From Streptomyces spiramyceticus (GTDB lineage: Bacteria; Actinomycetota; Actinomycetes; Streptomycetales; Streptomycetaceae), in the NCBI RefSeq assembly GCF_028807635.1, contig NZ_JARBAX010000001.1, forward strand, positions 2,926,001 to 2,990,000: 64,000 nucleotides of DNA. The letters are read 5' to 3'. Position numbers and translations under genes: made by a program. The notes below the pieces were generated by a model, which was not told the DNA's origin, ran no database searches, and saw nothing but the letters and a program-made list of their open reading frames with translations. The stretch's first letter is position 1; each line of letters begins with the position of its first letter. Positions 1 to 8,357 of this stretch are shown in pieces.

Positions 1-52
1 GCACACGGGCACACAGGCACACAGGCACACCGAGTGAGTGGGGAGAGACGTC

Positions 53-1042
53 ATGCGCGCAATTCAGGTGACGGAATTCGGCGGTCCGGAGGTCCTGGTG
101 GCGACCGAGCTGCCGGACCCGGTGGCCGGGCCGGGCGAGGTCGTCGTAGGGGTCGCGGTGGCCGACACCCTCTACGTCGAGACGCAGATCCGCAGCGGCT
201 GGGGCGAGTACTTCGACGTCACCCCGCCCTACGTGCCGGGCGGCGGCGCCGCCGGCACCGTGCTGGCAGTCGGCGAGGGCGTGGACCCGGCGTGGGTCGG
301 GCGCCGGGTCGTGGCGGGCCCTGGTGTCAGCGGGACGTACGCCGAGCAGGTCGTCGCCCCCGTCGACCGGCTGACGCCGGTACCGGACGGCCTCGGCCTG
401 CGCGAGGCCGCCGCACTCGCCCACGACGGTGTCACCGGCACCGGCATCCTCGACGCGATACGCATCCGGGCGGGCGAGCGGGTCCTGATCCTGGGCGCGT
501 CGGGCGGCATGGGCACGCTGCTGGTGCAGATGGCGCACGCGGCCGGGGCGCATGTCGTGGGGGCGGCGCGGGGCAAGCAGAAGCTGGATCTCGTACGGGA
601 GCTGGGAGCCGACGCGGTCGTGGACTACTCCGAGCCGGGCTGGACGGAGCGGGCCCGCGAGGCCCTGGGTGGCGTCGGCGCGGACGTCCTCCTTGACGGC
701 GTGGGCGGTGAACTCGGCCTCGCTGCCTTCGCGTTGACGGCCGACGGCGGCCGCGTATCGGCGCACGGCGCACCGAGCGGCGGCTTCGCGGCGATCGACG
801 CGGGCGAGGCGGAGCGCCGCGGCATCACGCTGCGGGGCATCGCGGAGGTCCAGTTCGCGGCGGAGACGATCACGCGACTGTCGGGGAGGGCGCTGGCAGA
901 GGCGGCCGCGGGACGGCTTCGCCCGGTGATCGCCGCGACGTTCCCGCTGGAGGGGGCGGCGGATGCGCACAGGGCGATCGAGGCACGGTCGGTGGCGGGC
1001 AAGGCACTGCTCACGGTCGGCGAGGGCACCTTGCGCAGGTAG
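53..1042 (+). CDS. Zinc-free medium-chain dehydrogenase, quinone oxidoreductase type
   Basis: A 330-aa MDR-family protein expected to use NADPH to reduce quinones or enone-like substrates in the cytosol. The GroES-like N-terminal half is followed by a Rossmann nucleotide-binding loop GASGGMG at about residues 148-154. The catalytic-zinc Cys/His ligands of alcohol dehydrogenases are absent, which points to the quinone oxidoreductase branch. I start at the ATG at 53 because GGGAGAG lies just upstream; an in-frame GTG at 38 is less likely. The gene is alone on the plus strand and converges on the cupin operon across a repeat tract. Substrate unknown. Confidence 0.85.
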   Translation: MRAIQVTEFGGPEVLVATELPDPVAGPGEVVVGVAVADTLYVETQIRSGWGEYFDVTPPYVPGGGAAGTVLAVGEGVDPAWVGRRVVAGPGVSGTYAEQVVAPVDRLTPVPDGLGLREAAALAHDGVTGTGILDAIRIRAGERVLILGASGGMGTLLVQMAHAAGAHVVGAARGKQKLDLVRELGADAVVDYSEPGWTERAREALGGVGADVLLDGVGGELGLAAFALTADGGRVSAHGAPSGGFAAIDAGEAERRGITLRGIAEVQFAAETITRLSGRALAEAAAGRLRPVIAATFPLEGAADAHRAIEARSVAGKALLTVGEGTLRR

Positions 1043-1092
1043 GGCGAGGGGCCACCGTGGCGCGAGGGGTCCCAGTGGCGCGGGGCGCCCAA

Positions 1093-1248
1093 GCCACGCA
1101 AGGACCCAGCCACGCAAGGACCCAGCCACGCAAGGACCCAGCCACGCAACGGCCCAAGCCACGCAACGGCCCAAGCCGCGCAGCGGCCCAAGTAACGCAA
1201 CGCGCCCCAGCAGCGCGCCCGAGCAGCGCGCCCGAGCAGCGCGCCGCA
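1093..1248. repeat. Tandem 16/17-bp and 13-bp repeats in a convergent intergenic gap
   Basis: Three exact copies of a 16-bp unit (GCCACGCAAGGACCCA) at 1093-1140 run into about three diverged 17-bp relatives (GCCACGCAACGGCCCAA), then three copies of a 13-bp GCAGCGCGCCCGA unit at 1210-1248. The tract fills the gap between two convergent genes. No ribosome binding site precedes any reading frame through it, so I treat it as non-coding. Confidence 0.85.
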
Positions 1249-1252
1249 CCAT

Positions 1253-1792
1253 TCAGCCGTCGTGCCGCAGCGGCGTGATCTGTTCGATGTCGTAGCGCAC
1301 GCGCAGAGCGGCGATCGCCGCCTGGTCGACGCCCGACCCACCGGCACTGTTCAGGATGTCGAGCAGTTCCTCGAAGTACTTCTCGTGGTCCGGGGGCGGC
1401 GACGCCTGGAAGAACATCCGGGCAGGGTCCGACGTCGGGTTGGCGAAGGCGTGCGGACAGCCCGGCGGGACGAGGATGACCGTGCCCGCCGTGGCCCGTA
1501 CGTACCGGCGCCCGGACGCCGACTCCCACTCCCGCCAGTTGTCGGGCGTCCGCACGCGCGGCTCGAAGGCGAGCACGTCGAGCTCGCCTTCGAGTACGTA
1601 GAACAACTCCTCGCTGCGGGCGTGCGCGTGCGCCCCGACATCGAAGCCCGGCGGAACGACCACCTCGAAACTGGACGCGCCGCGCGCGTGATCCCCGGTC
1701 ACCTTGAACGTCACCCGCTGCGCCGCAGCGGCCAGAGTGCGCCCCTCGCCCGGCGGCACGACCAGGCCCTCCGGAGGGCTGACGAGAGTCAC
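1253..1792 (-). CDS. Cupin-domain protein, MomA-like, polyketide quinone pathway
   Basis: A 179-aa single-domain cupin. The first cupin motif is clear (GAHAHARSEELFYVLEGELD, about residues 53-72), as is the second (P-G-x-P-H-A-F-A-N). Metal-binding His and Glu are present. The GTG start at 1792 overlaps the P450 stop as GTGA, so it is translationally coupled as the last gene of an rppA-P450-cupin operon. Cupins beside RppA (MomA in Streptomyces antibioticus) oxidise 1,3,6,8-tetrahydroxynaphthalene to flaviolin; that role is inferred here from context and fold. Confidence 0.85.
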   Translation of the reverse strand: MTLVSPPEGLVVPPGEGRTLAAAAQRVTFKVTGDHARGASSFEVVVPPGFDVGAHAHARSEELFYVLEGELDVLAFEPRVRTPDNWREWESASGRRYVRATAGTVILVPPGCPHAFANPTSDPARMFFQASPPPDHEKYFEELLDILNSAGGSGVDQAAIAALRVRYDIEQITPLRHDG

Positions 1793-3012
1793 CAGGCGAC
1801 CGGCAGGGCACGCGGGCCCCGGATGAGCGGACGCGGGGTCCAGGTGATCTCCTCGGCGGGTACGGCCAGCCGCAGATCCGGGAACCGTCGCAGCAGGGTG
1901 GAAAGCATGACCTCGGACTCCATCCGGGCGAGCATCGCGGCCAGACAGTGGTGCTGCCCGTGGCCGAAGGACACATGGGCGTTGTCGGTCCGGTCGAAGT
2001 CGATCCGGTCCGGGTCCTCGAACGCCGCAGGGTCGCGGTTCGCGGTGAGGTACGAGGCGTAGACGATGTCGCCGGCCGGGATGACGACCTCCCCCACCGC
2101 CACGTCCTCGGTCGCGATCCGGCCGATGCCCACTCCCCTGCGGTGCGGGATGTACCGCAGCAACTCCTCGACAGCGGCGGGCAGTACGGCCGGATCGCTC
2201 CGCAGCCGGTCCCACAGTCCGGGGCGGGTGAGCAGCAGATACACCATGTTGGCGCTGTTGTTGGTGACGGCGTGCAGCCCGCTGATCTGAATGGTGACGG
2301 CGAGTGCGACGGCCTCCCCCTCGCTCAGGTGCCCCTGCGCGAGCTCGGCCGCCAACAGGGCGGCGACGTCGTCCCCGCGTTCACCGGCGCGGCTCTGCAG
2401 AAGAGTCCCGAAGTACGCCTGGATCTCCTGCTGCGCCCGTTCGCTGTCCTCCCGGCTGTGGGCCGCCGACAGGATGAGCTCGGTGCACCGCGCGAGCGCG
2501 GGGCGGTCCGGCTCGGGCACCCCCATCAGTTCGCTCGTCACGGCCATCGGCAGCGGCCTGTGCAGATGGGCGACGAGGTCCAGGGGAGGTCCGTGGTCGG
2601 CCATGGTGTCCGCCAGTTCGTCGGCGATCCTGCGGGCCCGGACCCGCAGGCTGTCCACGCGACGGGAGGTGAAGGCCTTCGCCACGGTCCGGCGCAGCCG
2701 GGTGTGCTCGGGCGGGTCGGCGTACCCGACGGCTTCGTTGGCCGCGACCTGGTGCGGCGACATGCGGGTGACGTCCTTCCCGGCGACTTCGGTCCGGCTG
2801 AACCGGGGGTCGGAGGTGACGAGCCGGACGTCTTCGTAGCGGGTCACCAGCCAGGCGTGGCCGGTGCCGTACGGCAGCCGGATGCGGGAGACGGGCTCCT
2901 CGCGCAGCTGACGGGCGAGGAAGGGGTCGAATTCCATCTCCGGTACGTCTTCCAGGTCCCAGAGGTGGACCGGGGGAGGTGTGGTGACGGTGGGGGGAAG
3001 CAACTCGGTCAT
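1789..3012 (-). CDS. Cytochrome P450, CYP158-like (flaviolin/HPQ coupling)
   Basis: A 407-aa soluble bacterial P450. The K-helix ExxR is E283-R286 and the heme-ligand loop FGHGQHHC has Cys356. The I-helix reads S-G-L-H-A (244-248), so the usual oxygen-activating Thr is Ala. The same replacement is known in S. coelicolor CYP158A2, which couples flaviolin units. With rppA directly upstream and the cupin coupled downstream, oxidative dimerisation of flaviolin or tetrahydroxynaphthalene into pigment is the likely job. I chose the ATG at 3012 (AGGA about 6 nt upstream); a GTG at 3030, inside the 14-bp repeat, would add six residues. Confidence 0.9.
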   Translation of the reverse strand: MTELLPPTVTTPPPVHLWDLEDVPEMEFDPFLARQLREEPVSRIRLPYGTGHAWLVTRYEDVRLVTSDPRFSRTEVAGKDVTRMSPHQVAANEAVGYADPPEHTRLRRTVAKAFTSRRVDSLRVRARRIADELADTMADHGPPLDLVAHLHRPLPMAVTSELMGVPEPDRPALARCTELILSAAHSREDSERAQQEIQAYFGTLLQSRAGERGDDVAALLAAELAQGHLSEGEAVALAVTIQISGLHAVTNNSANMVYLLLTRPGLWDRLRSDPAVLPAAVEELLRYIPHRRGVGIGRIATEDVAVGEVVIPAGDIVYASYLTANRDPAAFEDPDRIDFDRTDNAHVSFGHGQHHCLAAMLARMESEVMLSTLLRRFPDLRLAVPAEEITWTPRPLIRGPRALPVAW

Positions 3013-3016
3013 CTCC

Positions 3017-3086
3017 GGTCCTGTGTTCACGGTCCTGTGTTCACGGTCCTGTGTTCACGGTCCTGTGTTCACAGTGCTGTGTTCAC
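3017..3086. repeat. Five 14-bp tandem repeats spanning the rppA stop codon
   Basis: Four exact copies of GGTCCTGTGTTCAC (3017-3072) and one copy with two mismatches (3073-3086). The tract encodes the last residues of RppA, carries its stop codon at 3055-3057, and supplies the alternative GTG start of the P450. A 14-bp unit is not a multiple of three, so gain or loss of a unit would change both the RppA tail and the spacing to the P450. Confidence 0.95.
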
Positions 3087-4221
3087 ACTGCGGGGCATTC
3101 CCTTCCAGCACCGCGACCGCAGGCAGCCCGGCGGTCATCGGGGAGAGGAAGGTGCGTACGGGGGCAGGAACGGTGTCCGTGACCCAGCTGCCGAGGGTGA
3201 TCTCGGCCGTGATGCCCGGCCCGAAGCCCGCGATGAGACCCCGCGCGGAGTCGACGGCGGAGCCTTCGTCGAAGAATCTGCCGAGGGCGTCCAGCACCAC
3301 GGCGCTCGCGATATTGCCGTACTCGGTCAGCGTCGCCCGGCTGAAGCGGAATGCCTCGGGGGGTACGTCGAGGAAGCGGCACAGGTCGTCCAGGATGCGC
3401 GGACCGCCGGCATGCACGAGGTAGAAATCGAGCTGTCCGGCGTCCCAGCCGTGCTGGGCGGCCAGTTCCTTGAGAGCCGGGGCCAGTGGCTCCATGGTGC
3501 CGGGGACTCGTTTGTCCAGCAGGAAGTGGAATCCGGTCTCGCGGACGCTGTACGCGATCCAGTCCTCGGTGTCGGGCACCAGGTGGGAGCCGTTGCGCTC
3601 CAGCGATATGCCGGTGCCTCCGGTGCCGCGCAGGGCGACGGCCGCCACCGCGTCACCGAACAGCCCGTTGGAGAGCAGCGATCCGATGCCGATGTCGGTG
3701 GGCTGGTAGCAGAGCGAGCAGAATTCGCACGAGACCACCAGCGCGTTGGCGCCCGGATAGGCGGTGCAGAAGTCGTGGGACCGGTTGATCGCCGCCCCGC
3801 CCGCCGCGCAGCCGAGCTGGGCGATCGGCATCTGCCGGGTGTCGGAGCGGAACCCCATGGTGTTGATCATCCAGGCTGTCAGGGACGGCATCATGAAGCC
3901 GGTGCACGAGACGTAGACGATGAGGCCGATGTCGGCCGGCCGTAGTTCGGCGTGGTCGAGCGCGCGCCGTACGACCTCCGGCACCCGGGCCTTGGCCTCG
4001 GACTCGTATCGCAGGTTGCGCGCCCGGAGCCCTGGGTGGCGCAGGGTCTCCTCGATCGGCTGGACAAGGTGGCGTTTTCGTACGCCGGTGTTTTCGATCA
4101 GCCTTAGCGCCAGAGCGAGTTGAGGATGATCGGCGTGCAGCGTCCGGGCCAGGTCGAGCGTCTGCTCGACGGTGATGATGTGCTCGGGTACGGAAACAGC
4201 CGGTCTGCACAGCGTTGCCAT
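3055..4221 (-). CDS. rppA: Type III polyketide synthase, 1,3,6,8-tetrahydroxynaphthalene synthase
   Basis: A 388-aa chalcone-synthase-fold enzyme that condenses five malonyl-CoA into 1,3,6,8-tetrahydroxynaphthalene. The nucleophilic Cys is at residue 138 in AQLGCAAGGA, the same number as in S. griseus RppA. The catalytic His lies in VHAGGPRIL and the Asn in GNIAS. The start MATLCRPAV follows GAGGGG by about 8 nt; an upstream in-frame Met has no such site. It is the first gene of the pigment operon. The C-terminal tail is written in the 14-bp repeat and is therefore unlikely to be conserved. Confidence 0.95.
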   Translation of the reverse strand: MATLCRPAVSVPEHIITVEQTLDLARTLHADHPQLALALRLIENTGVRKRHLVQPIEETLRHPGLRARNLRYESEAKARVPEVVRRALDHAELRPADIGLIVYVSCTGFMMPSLTAWMINTMGFRSDTRQMPIAQLGCAAGGAAINRSHDFCTAYPGANALVVSCEFCSLCYQPTDIGIGSLLSNGLFGDAVAAVALRGTGGTGISLERNGSHLVPDTEDWIAYSVRETGFHFLLDKRVPGTMEPLAPALKELAAQHGWDAGQLDFYLVHAGGPRILDDLCRFLDVPPEAFRFSRATLTEYGNIASAVVLDALGRFFDEGSAVDSARGLIAGFGPGITAEITLGSWVTDTVPAPVRTFLSPMTAGLPAVAVLEGNAPQCEHSTVNTGP

Positions 4222-4440
4222 CGGAGCACCCCTCAAGGTCATGCGATGCCCCAATACGGGCTACCGCTCGTCTGCGGCCGGGTAGGACCCTGAGCAAATT
4301 TCCCCATGAGCGGGCATACGCCAATCGCATAAGATGACGAGTGCACCCGAACGTGTCTCAAGTGCGGGCCCACCGGCCCCGCCACCCTGCCCCGGCAGCG
4401 GACTCCGGCTACCCTTCGGCCCGCGTGTCGGAGAGGCTGT
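4222..4440 (-). promoter_or_regulatory. Intergenic region expected to hold the rppA operon promoter
   Basis: A 219-bp gap between the phosphotransferase stop and the rppA start, both on the minus strand. It contains an A/T-rich stretch around 4300-4345 (minus-strand TTGAGA near 4355, then TTATG) that could be a promoter, but no element is convincing by eye. No ORF or strong terminator is seen. Confidence 0.35.
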
Positions 4441-6429
4441 TCAGGAGGCGGACGGCGTAAGTGTCGCCAGGGCAAGGCAAGGATTGTCCGTCCTGGCGCC
4501 CCGCAGACCGAGGGAAGCCGTGGCCGCCTGCAAGGTCATCGAGTACGAGTCGACGGCCCTGCGCACATTGGGCGCGTCCAGGCTCGCCCCGGTGACCAGA
4601 CGGTCGAGGTCCACGTAGGCGGAGCGGACGGTCTCGATCCAGCGGTACGTGCGCAGGTCCTGCTCCCAGCCGTCCACGTATGCGTCGCCGCGCGCCCCCA
4701 GCCTGCGTTCCCAGCGCTCGTACATCCGCCGCCGGATCTCGGGCCGGTGCGGGGTCAGGTGCAGATGGCGCACCAGGTCGTACAGCGGGTCGCCCACCAT
4801 CGCCATCTCCCAGTCGATGAGGACGAGTTGGCCGGACCGGTCGCCTCGGACGAGGTTCCAGGGGTTGAGGTCGCCGTGCAGCAGGACCGGGGCGCGCGGG
4901 GTGACGGTGTGCCGCGCCAGGATCTGCTTCAGCCGCTGTGCGCCGGGCAGGCCGAGAACGCGGGCCAGTTGGAGAGACTCCTTGGGCAGGGCGCCGACCA
5001 TCTCCACGAGACGGTCGCTCAGCCAGTGGTAGAAGCCGTCCTTGCCCATGGTGGGGTCGAGGGCGGCGGCGTCCACGTCGACCAGGGCGCAGAGCTGGTC
5101 GACGAGATCGTCGGCTTCGTGCGGCAGCAGGCCGTTGACCGGGTGGTTCGGCGGCCGTGACCCGTCGGCCGGGCCTTCGTAGGAGTGCACGGCGAACCGG
5201 TCCGACAGTGCGCTGACGCCCGTCGCGTAGATCCTGGGCGCCCGCACCCTGCCCCGCAGGCCTTCCAGTGCTTTCAGCACCACATGCTCATCGAGGAAGC
5301 ACGGCTCCCTGCGGCCGGCCGCGTTCAGTTTGCGGCGTACGACGACGGTGGCACCGGTGCTCGGGACCTGTACGACGGTATTGAGGTGCCCGGTGCCCTT
5401 GAACACCCGCCGGGCGGGGGCGGCTCCCTCCGCGGCGAGGGCCTCGGTCACCGCGCTCCAGGGGAAGGCGGGGTCTTCGGGAATGTGCTCGTCCGTCACC
5501 CAGGAGACGGCGGGCGAGGATGCGGGCAGGCAGGTTCCGGACCGGCCGACGCGGGCCGCGTGCCAGCGGTAGAGGATTCGCTCGATCTCGGCTCTGCCCG
5601 GCACGTCGGACAGCCTCAGCGGCTGCCGCGCGAGGCCGAGCGCCCGCTCCACGGCCTCCGCCGCCGCCTCCAGTCCCTCGGGCTGCTGCTCCCGCCCCAG
5701 GGATCTGGCCGCGAGCATCACGTCCGGATATACGGACTGGGCGTACTCGAAGTCCACGTAGTGGCGCAGGTCGGATTTCAGGCCGTTGGCGGCCGCCGGT
5801 CTCATCCGGAGCATGGCCCGGTACCAGGCGCGCTCGGCCTCCTCCCGCTGAGATTCGTCCGGGTACCGCATCCGCACGAGGTGGGTGGCCAGATCGTGCA
5901 GCGGGTCTCCGTACGTGGCCCGCCTCCAGTCCGCGCAGGTCACCGGCGGGTCCGCATGCGGGAAGACGATCACGTTGTCCCGGTGCAGGTCGGTATGGAG
6001 CAGGCCGAACGGGCGGCCGACCATGGGCGGCACCCGCGCGGCAAACGCCGTCAGAGCGTCCTCCGGGATTCCCAGGGCCGCGAACAGCCCGCCGAATTCG
6101 GGCCGGTTCGGCCGGCATACGTGCTGTTCGGTGAGCAGGGCCAGCTTGCGGAGGAACGACCGGCCGTGTCCGTCGCGGGGCCACTCCGGGGGCAGCCTGG
6201 GCAGGTCCTCCCGGCGCAGTACGGCCAGTTGCGCGAGGAGTCCGGCCAGCGCCTGGATCAGCCACGAGTCGACGGGCTTGCCGTTCTCACTGATGCTGGA
6301 GAGCCGCACGCCTTCCGCATACCTATGCAGAGGGTCGGGTGCGTGGGGCAGCACCTTTTTGACGGCGGCAAGGACCTGGGCTTCGTCCTGCCAGGTCCTG
6401 ATCACCACGGCCGCAGGGAGACTGCCCAC
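4441..6429 (-). CDS. Two-domain aminoglycoside phosphotransferase-family protein
   Basis: A 662-aa fusion of two APH-fold kinase domains. The first has LLHTDLHRDNVIV (H145, D147, N152) and the metal-binding ADW (D167) but only about 37 residues before its hinge-like segment, so it lacks most of an ATP-binding N-lobe. The second is complete: an N-lobe from about residue 340, LLHGDLNPWNLV (H518, D520, N525) and LIDWE (D539). The GTG start at 6429 has AGGAGAGG just upstream. It is the last gene of a GntR-HAD-APH operon, after a 140-bp gap. The substrate could be an antibiotic, sugar or amine; nothing in the sequence decides. Confidence 0.8.
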   Translation of the reverse strand: MGSLPAAVVIRTWQDEAQVLAAVKKVLPHAPDPLHRYAEGVRLSSISENGKPVDSWLIQALAGLLAQLAVLRREDLPRLPPEWPRDGHGRSFLRKLALLTEQHVCRPNRPEFGGLFAALGIPEDALTAFAARVPPMVGRPFGLLHTDLHRDNVIVFPHADPPVTCADWRRATYGDPLHDLATHLVRMRYPDESQREEAERAWYRAMLRMRPAAANGLKSDLRHYVDFEYAQSVYPDVMLAARSLGREQQPEGLEAAAEAVERALGLARQPLRLSDVPGRAEIERILYRWHAARVGRSGTCLPASSPAVSWVTDEHIPEDPAFPWSAVTEALAAEGAAPARRVFKGTGHLNTVVQVPSTGATVVVRRKLNAAGRREPCFLDEHVVLKALEGLRGRVRAPRIYATGVSALSDRFAVHSYEGPADGSRPPNHPVNGLLPHEADDLVDQLCALVDVDAAALDPTMGKDGFYHWLSDRLVEMVGALPKESLQLARVLGLPGAQRLKQILARHTVTPRAPVLLHGDLNPWNLVRGDRSGQLVLIDWEMAMVGDPLYDLVRHLHLTPHRPEIRRRMYERWERRLGARGDAYVDGWEQDLRTYRWIETVRSAYVDLDRLVTGASLDAPNVRRAVDSYSMTLQAATASLGLRGARTDNPCLALATLTPSAS

Positions 6430-6569
6430 GGGCCTCTCCTGGATACTCGCGCGGGGGGATCTATGACGATGCGCACAGAGTAACTGCGAAGTTCCTTGGT
6501 TACACCGTGACTTGGGGCACCTTGGGCCTAGCGGGTGACGCCTGCTCCGAACGGGGTACGGGTGACGGC

Positions 6570-7313
6570 TCAGGCCCGGCCCAGCTTCCGTACCAGGTGG
6601 AGCACCTGCCCCAGATCGTCGACGACCGTGGCCGCGCCCGCCTTGCGCAGGCGTTCCATGCGCGGCTGGTCGCGTCCGTAGCCGAGGAACCTCACGCCCG
6701 CCCGCCGGGCCGCGATCAGGTCCGAAGGCGTGTCGCCGATCATCAGGGAGGCTGCGGGGCGGGCACCCAGCGCGGTCAGGGCGCGGTTGAGGCAGTCCGG
6801 GGCCGGCTTCAGCCGGTCCAGGTCGGTGGTGCGGCCGTAGATGTGGGGTCTGAAACAGTCCGCGAGGCCGCGGCCGGTCAGGTACTGCTCCGCCACCAGC
6901 GGGGAATTGTTCGTCGTGATCGCGAGGCGGCTTCCGACAGCGCGCCAGGTGCGTATCAGCGGATCGGCATAGGGCGTGGGGCGGGCGGTGGCGGCTGCCC
7001 GCAGCTCCTCGCGGGTGAGTTTCTCCTCCAGCGCCTCGACCAGGTCGCTGCCGGGATGCATCCGGGCCACGGCCTTCAGTACGTCCTGCGGGTCGTCCGA
7101 GCCCAGTTCCTCCTCCGTCAGCAGTACATGCCGGCCGCGCTTCTCCAGCCAGTCGACCAGGCTGTCCGCCACCCGGTGTGCCTGGTGTCCGGCGAACAGC
7201 CGGCAGATGGGGCCGTCGAAATCGAAGAGCACACATTCCGCACCCGTGATCAAATCCCGCACTTTTTCGATCACAGATGCCGCCTGTCCGGTTTGAGTCG
7301 CGTCAGAAGTCAC
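6570..7313 (-). CDS. HAD-family hydrolase (phosphatase)
   Basis: A 247-aa haloacid-dehalogenase-fold phosphatase with all four motifs: I, FDFDGP with the nucleophile Asp; II, TTNNS; III, the Lys of KPAP; IV, GDTPSDL. The helical cap between I and II suggests a small-molecule phosphate substrate. The GTG start overlaps the GntR stop (TAGTG), so it is translationally coupled. Its place between a regulator and a kinase-fold protein suggests one phosphorylates and the other dephosphorylates the same compound, which is inference. Confidence 0.85.
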   Translation of the reverse strand: MTSDATQTGQAASVIEKVRDLITGAECVLFDFDGPICRLFAGHQAHRVADSLVDWLEKRGRHVLLTEEELGSDDPQDVLKAVARMHPGSDLVEALEEKLTREELRAAATARPTPYADPLIRTWRAVGSRLAITTNNSPLVAEQYLTGRGLADCFRPHIYGRTTDLDRLKPAPDCLNRALTALGARPAASLMIGDTPSDLIAARRAGVRFLGYGRDQPRMERLRKAGAATVVDDLGQVLHLVRKLGRA

Positions 7314-8194
7314 TAAGAGAGTGTCAGGTCCGACGTGATGGTGTTCCAGAGTGCGTTGAACCAAGTCTGGGACTCCTCAACGAACTTGGCGTTGCGCGCA
7401 CCCTCGTCCGAACCGAACGAGAACAGCAGCGATTTGAGGCCGAGCGTGTCGTACATCTCCGTCGTCACGTCCTCGATCTCCTCCTCCCGCTTCTGGATCA
7501 TGTAGTAGCCGAACAGCGCCTCGGAGCCGTTGAGGAGGTAGAGCTTCACGGGCGGCGTGAACGGCAGCGCCCGGAATGTCACCCTGACGTCGATGCCGTG
7601 CGAGCGCCGCAGCGCCAGCAGGTTGTGGCGCAGCACCTGCCCCTGGGAGTTGCGCTGGGCGAGCCAGCGCTCGTGGACCGGGCCGTCGTCGGTCGGGTCC
7701 ACCACCGGGGTGGGGAAGGCCAGCGCGATCTCCCGGCTCGGGAGCAGGATCCGGGCCTCCACGGTTTCCGGCCTGATGCGGCCTTCGTGGATCTGCCGCA
7801 GCGGCTCGCCCAGCGCGATCGTCAGCGACTCCGAGGTCAGGCTGACCGCGTCGATGCGCACCTGGGGTTCCGCGAAGGCCGTGGTGATGCGCGGCCCCAG
7901 GCTGACCATCGTCGGCTGCGCCTGCTCCGGCGCCGCAGGTGCGCCGGGCGGTGTGTCCGCGATACGGGCCGGAGCGCCCCGCGTGACACCGGTGAGGAGG
8001 CCCTCCTCCTGGAGGACCCGCAGCGCCTTGCGGATCGTGCCGCGCTCGACGCCGAACTCGCCGGCCAGGCGGGTCTGCGTCGGCATGGGGTTCCCGGCCT
8101 TGAGGTCACCGCTGTGGATGCGCTCGCGCAGGGCGTCCGCCACTTCCACGTACGAGAGCTTTCTGCCGTTCACTGTCAGCTTCTCCTGGTTCAC
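7313..8194 (-). CDS. GntR-family transcriptional regulator
   Basis: A 293-aa regulator with an N-terminal winged helix (about residues 14-75; QTRLAGEFGVERGTIRKALRV is the recognition region) and a large C-terminal domain I cannot assign to FadR, HutC/UTRA or MocR classes. It opens the minus-strand operon with the HAD and APH genes and diverges from two plus-strand genes for 62-aa membrane proteins. Repeated AGTTGG/CCAACT sites in the shared region are candidate operators for it. Confidence 0.85.
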   Translation of the reverse strand: MNQEKLTVNGRKLSYVEVADALRERIHSGDLKAGNPMPTQTRLAGEFGVERGTIRKALRVLQEEGLLTGVTRGAPARIADTPPGAPAAPEQAQPTMVSLGPRITTAFAEPQVRIDAVSLTSESLTIALGEPLRQIHEGRIRPETVEARILLPSREIALAFPTPVVDPTDDGPVHERWLAQRNSQGQVLRHNLLALRRSHGIDVRVTFRALPFTPPVKLYLLNGSEALFGYYMIQKREEEIEDVTTEMYDTLGLKSLLFSFGSDEGARNAKFVEESQTWFNALWNTITSDLTLS

Positions 8195-8205
8195 AACTCG
8201 ACGCT

Positions 8206-8296
8206 ACAACTACTCGCCATCTAACGGGAGTTGTTTGCAAGTTGTTTATTCACCTCGGCCAAGTGGGCACAAACTTGGTGTAGTTGGTTGCCAACT
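8206..8296. promoter_or_regulatory. Divergent operator region, copy 1 (GntR candidate sites)
   Basis: Three inverted repeats are stacked here: ACAACT at 8206-8211 with AGTTGT at 8229-8234; CCAAGT at 8259-8264 with ACTTGG at 8273-8278; and AGTTGG-TTG-CCAACT at 8282-8296. The same set recurs upstream of the second microprotein gene (8570-8660). They sit between the GntR gene and the first microprotein gene, so both directions could be controlled. Confidence 0.7.
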
Positions 8297-8357
8297 CGAC
8301 CGACTTGGCGAAGCCAGCACCAGCCCCTCGCAGCCCCGCCCCGAAGGAGGGACCACC

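Noticed and set aside
1..4254. Large secondary-metabolite cluster at the left edge
   Set aside because: Only the compact rppA-P450-cupin operon is present. The quinone oxidoreductase is on the other strand and shows no operon link.
6430..7236. N-terminal extension of the phosphotransferase reading frame (to 931 codons)
   Set aside because: This part is antisense to the HAD hydrolase, has shadow composition (R/P/G-rich) and lies upstream of a strong AGGAGAGG site before the GTG at 6429.
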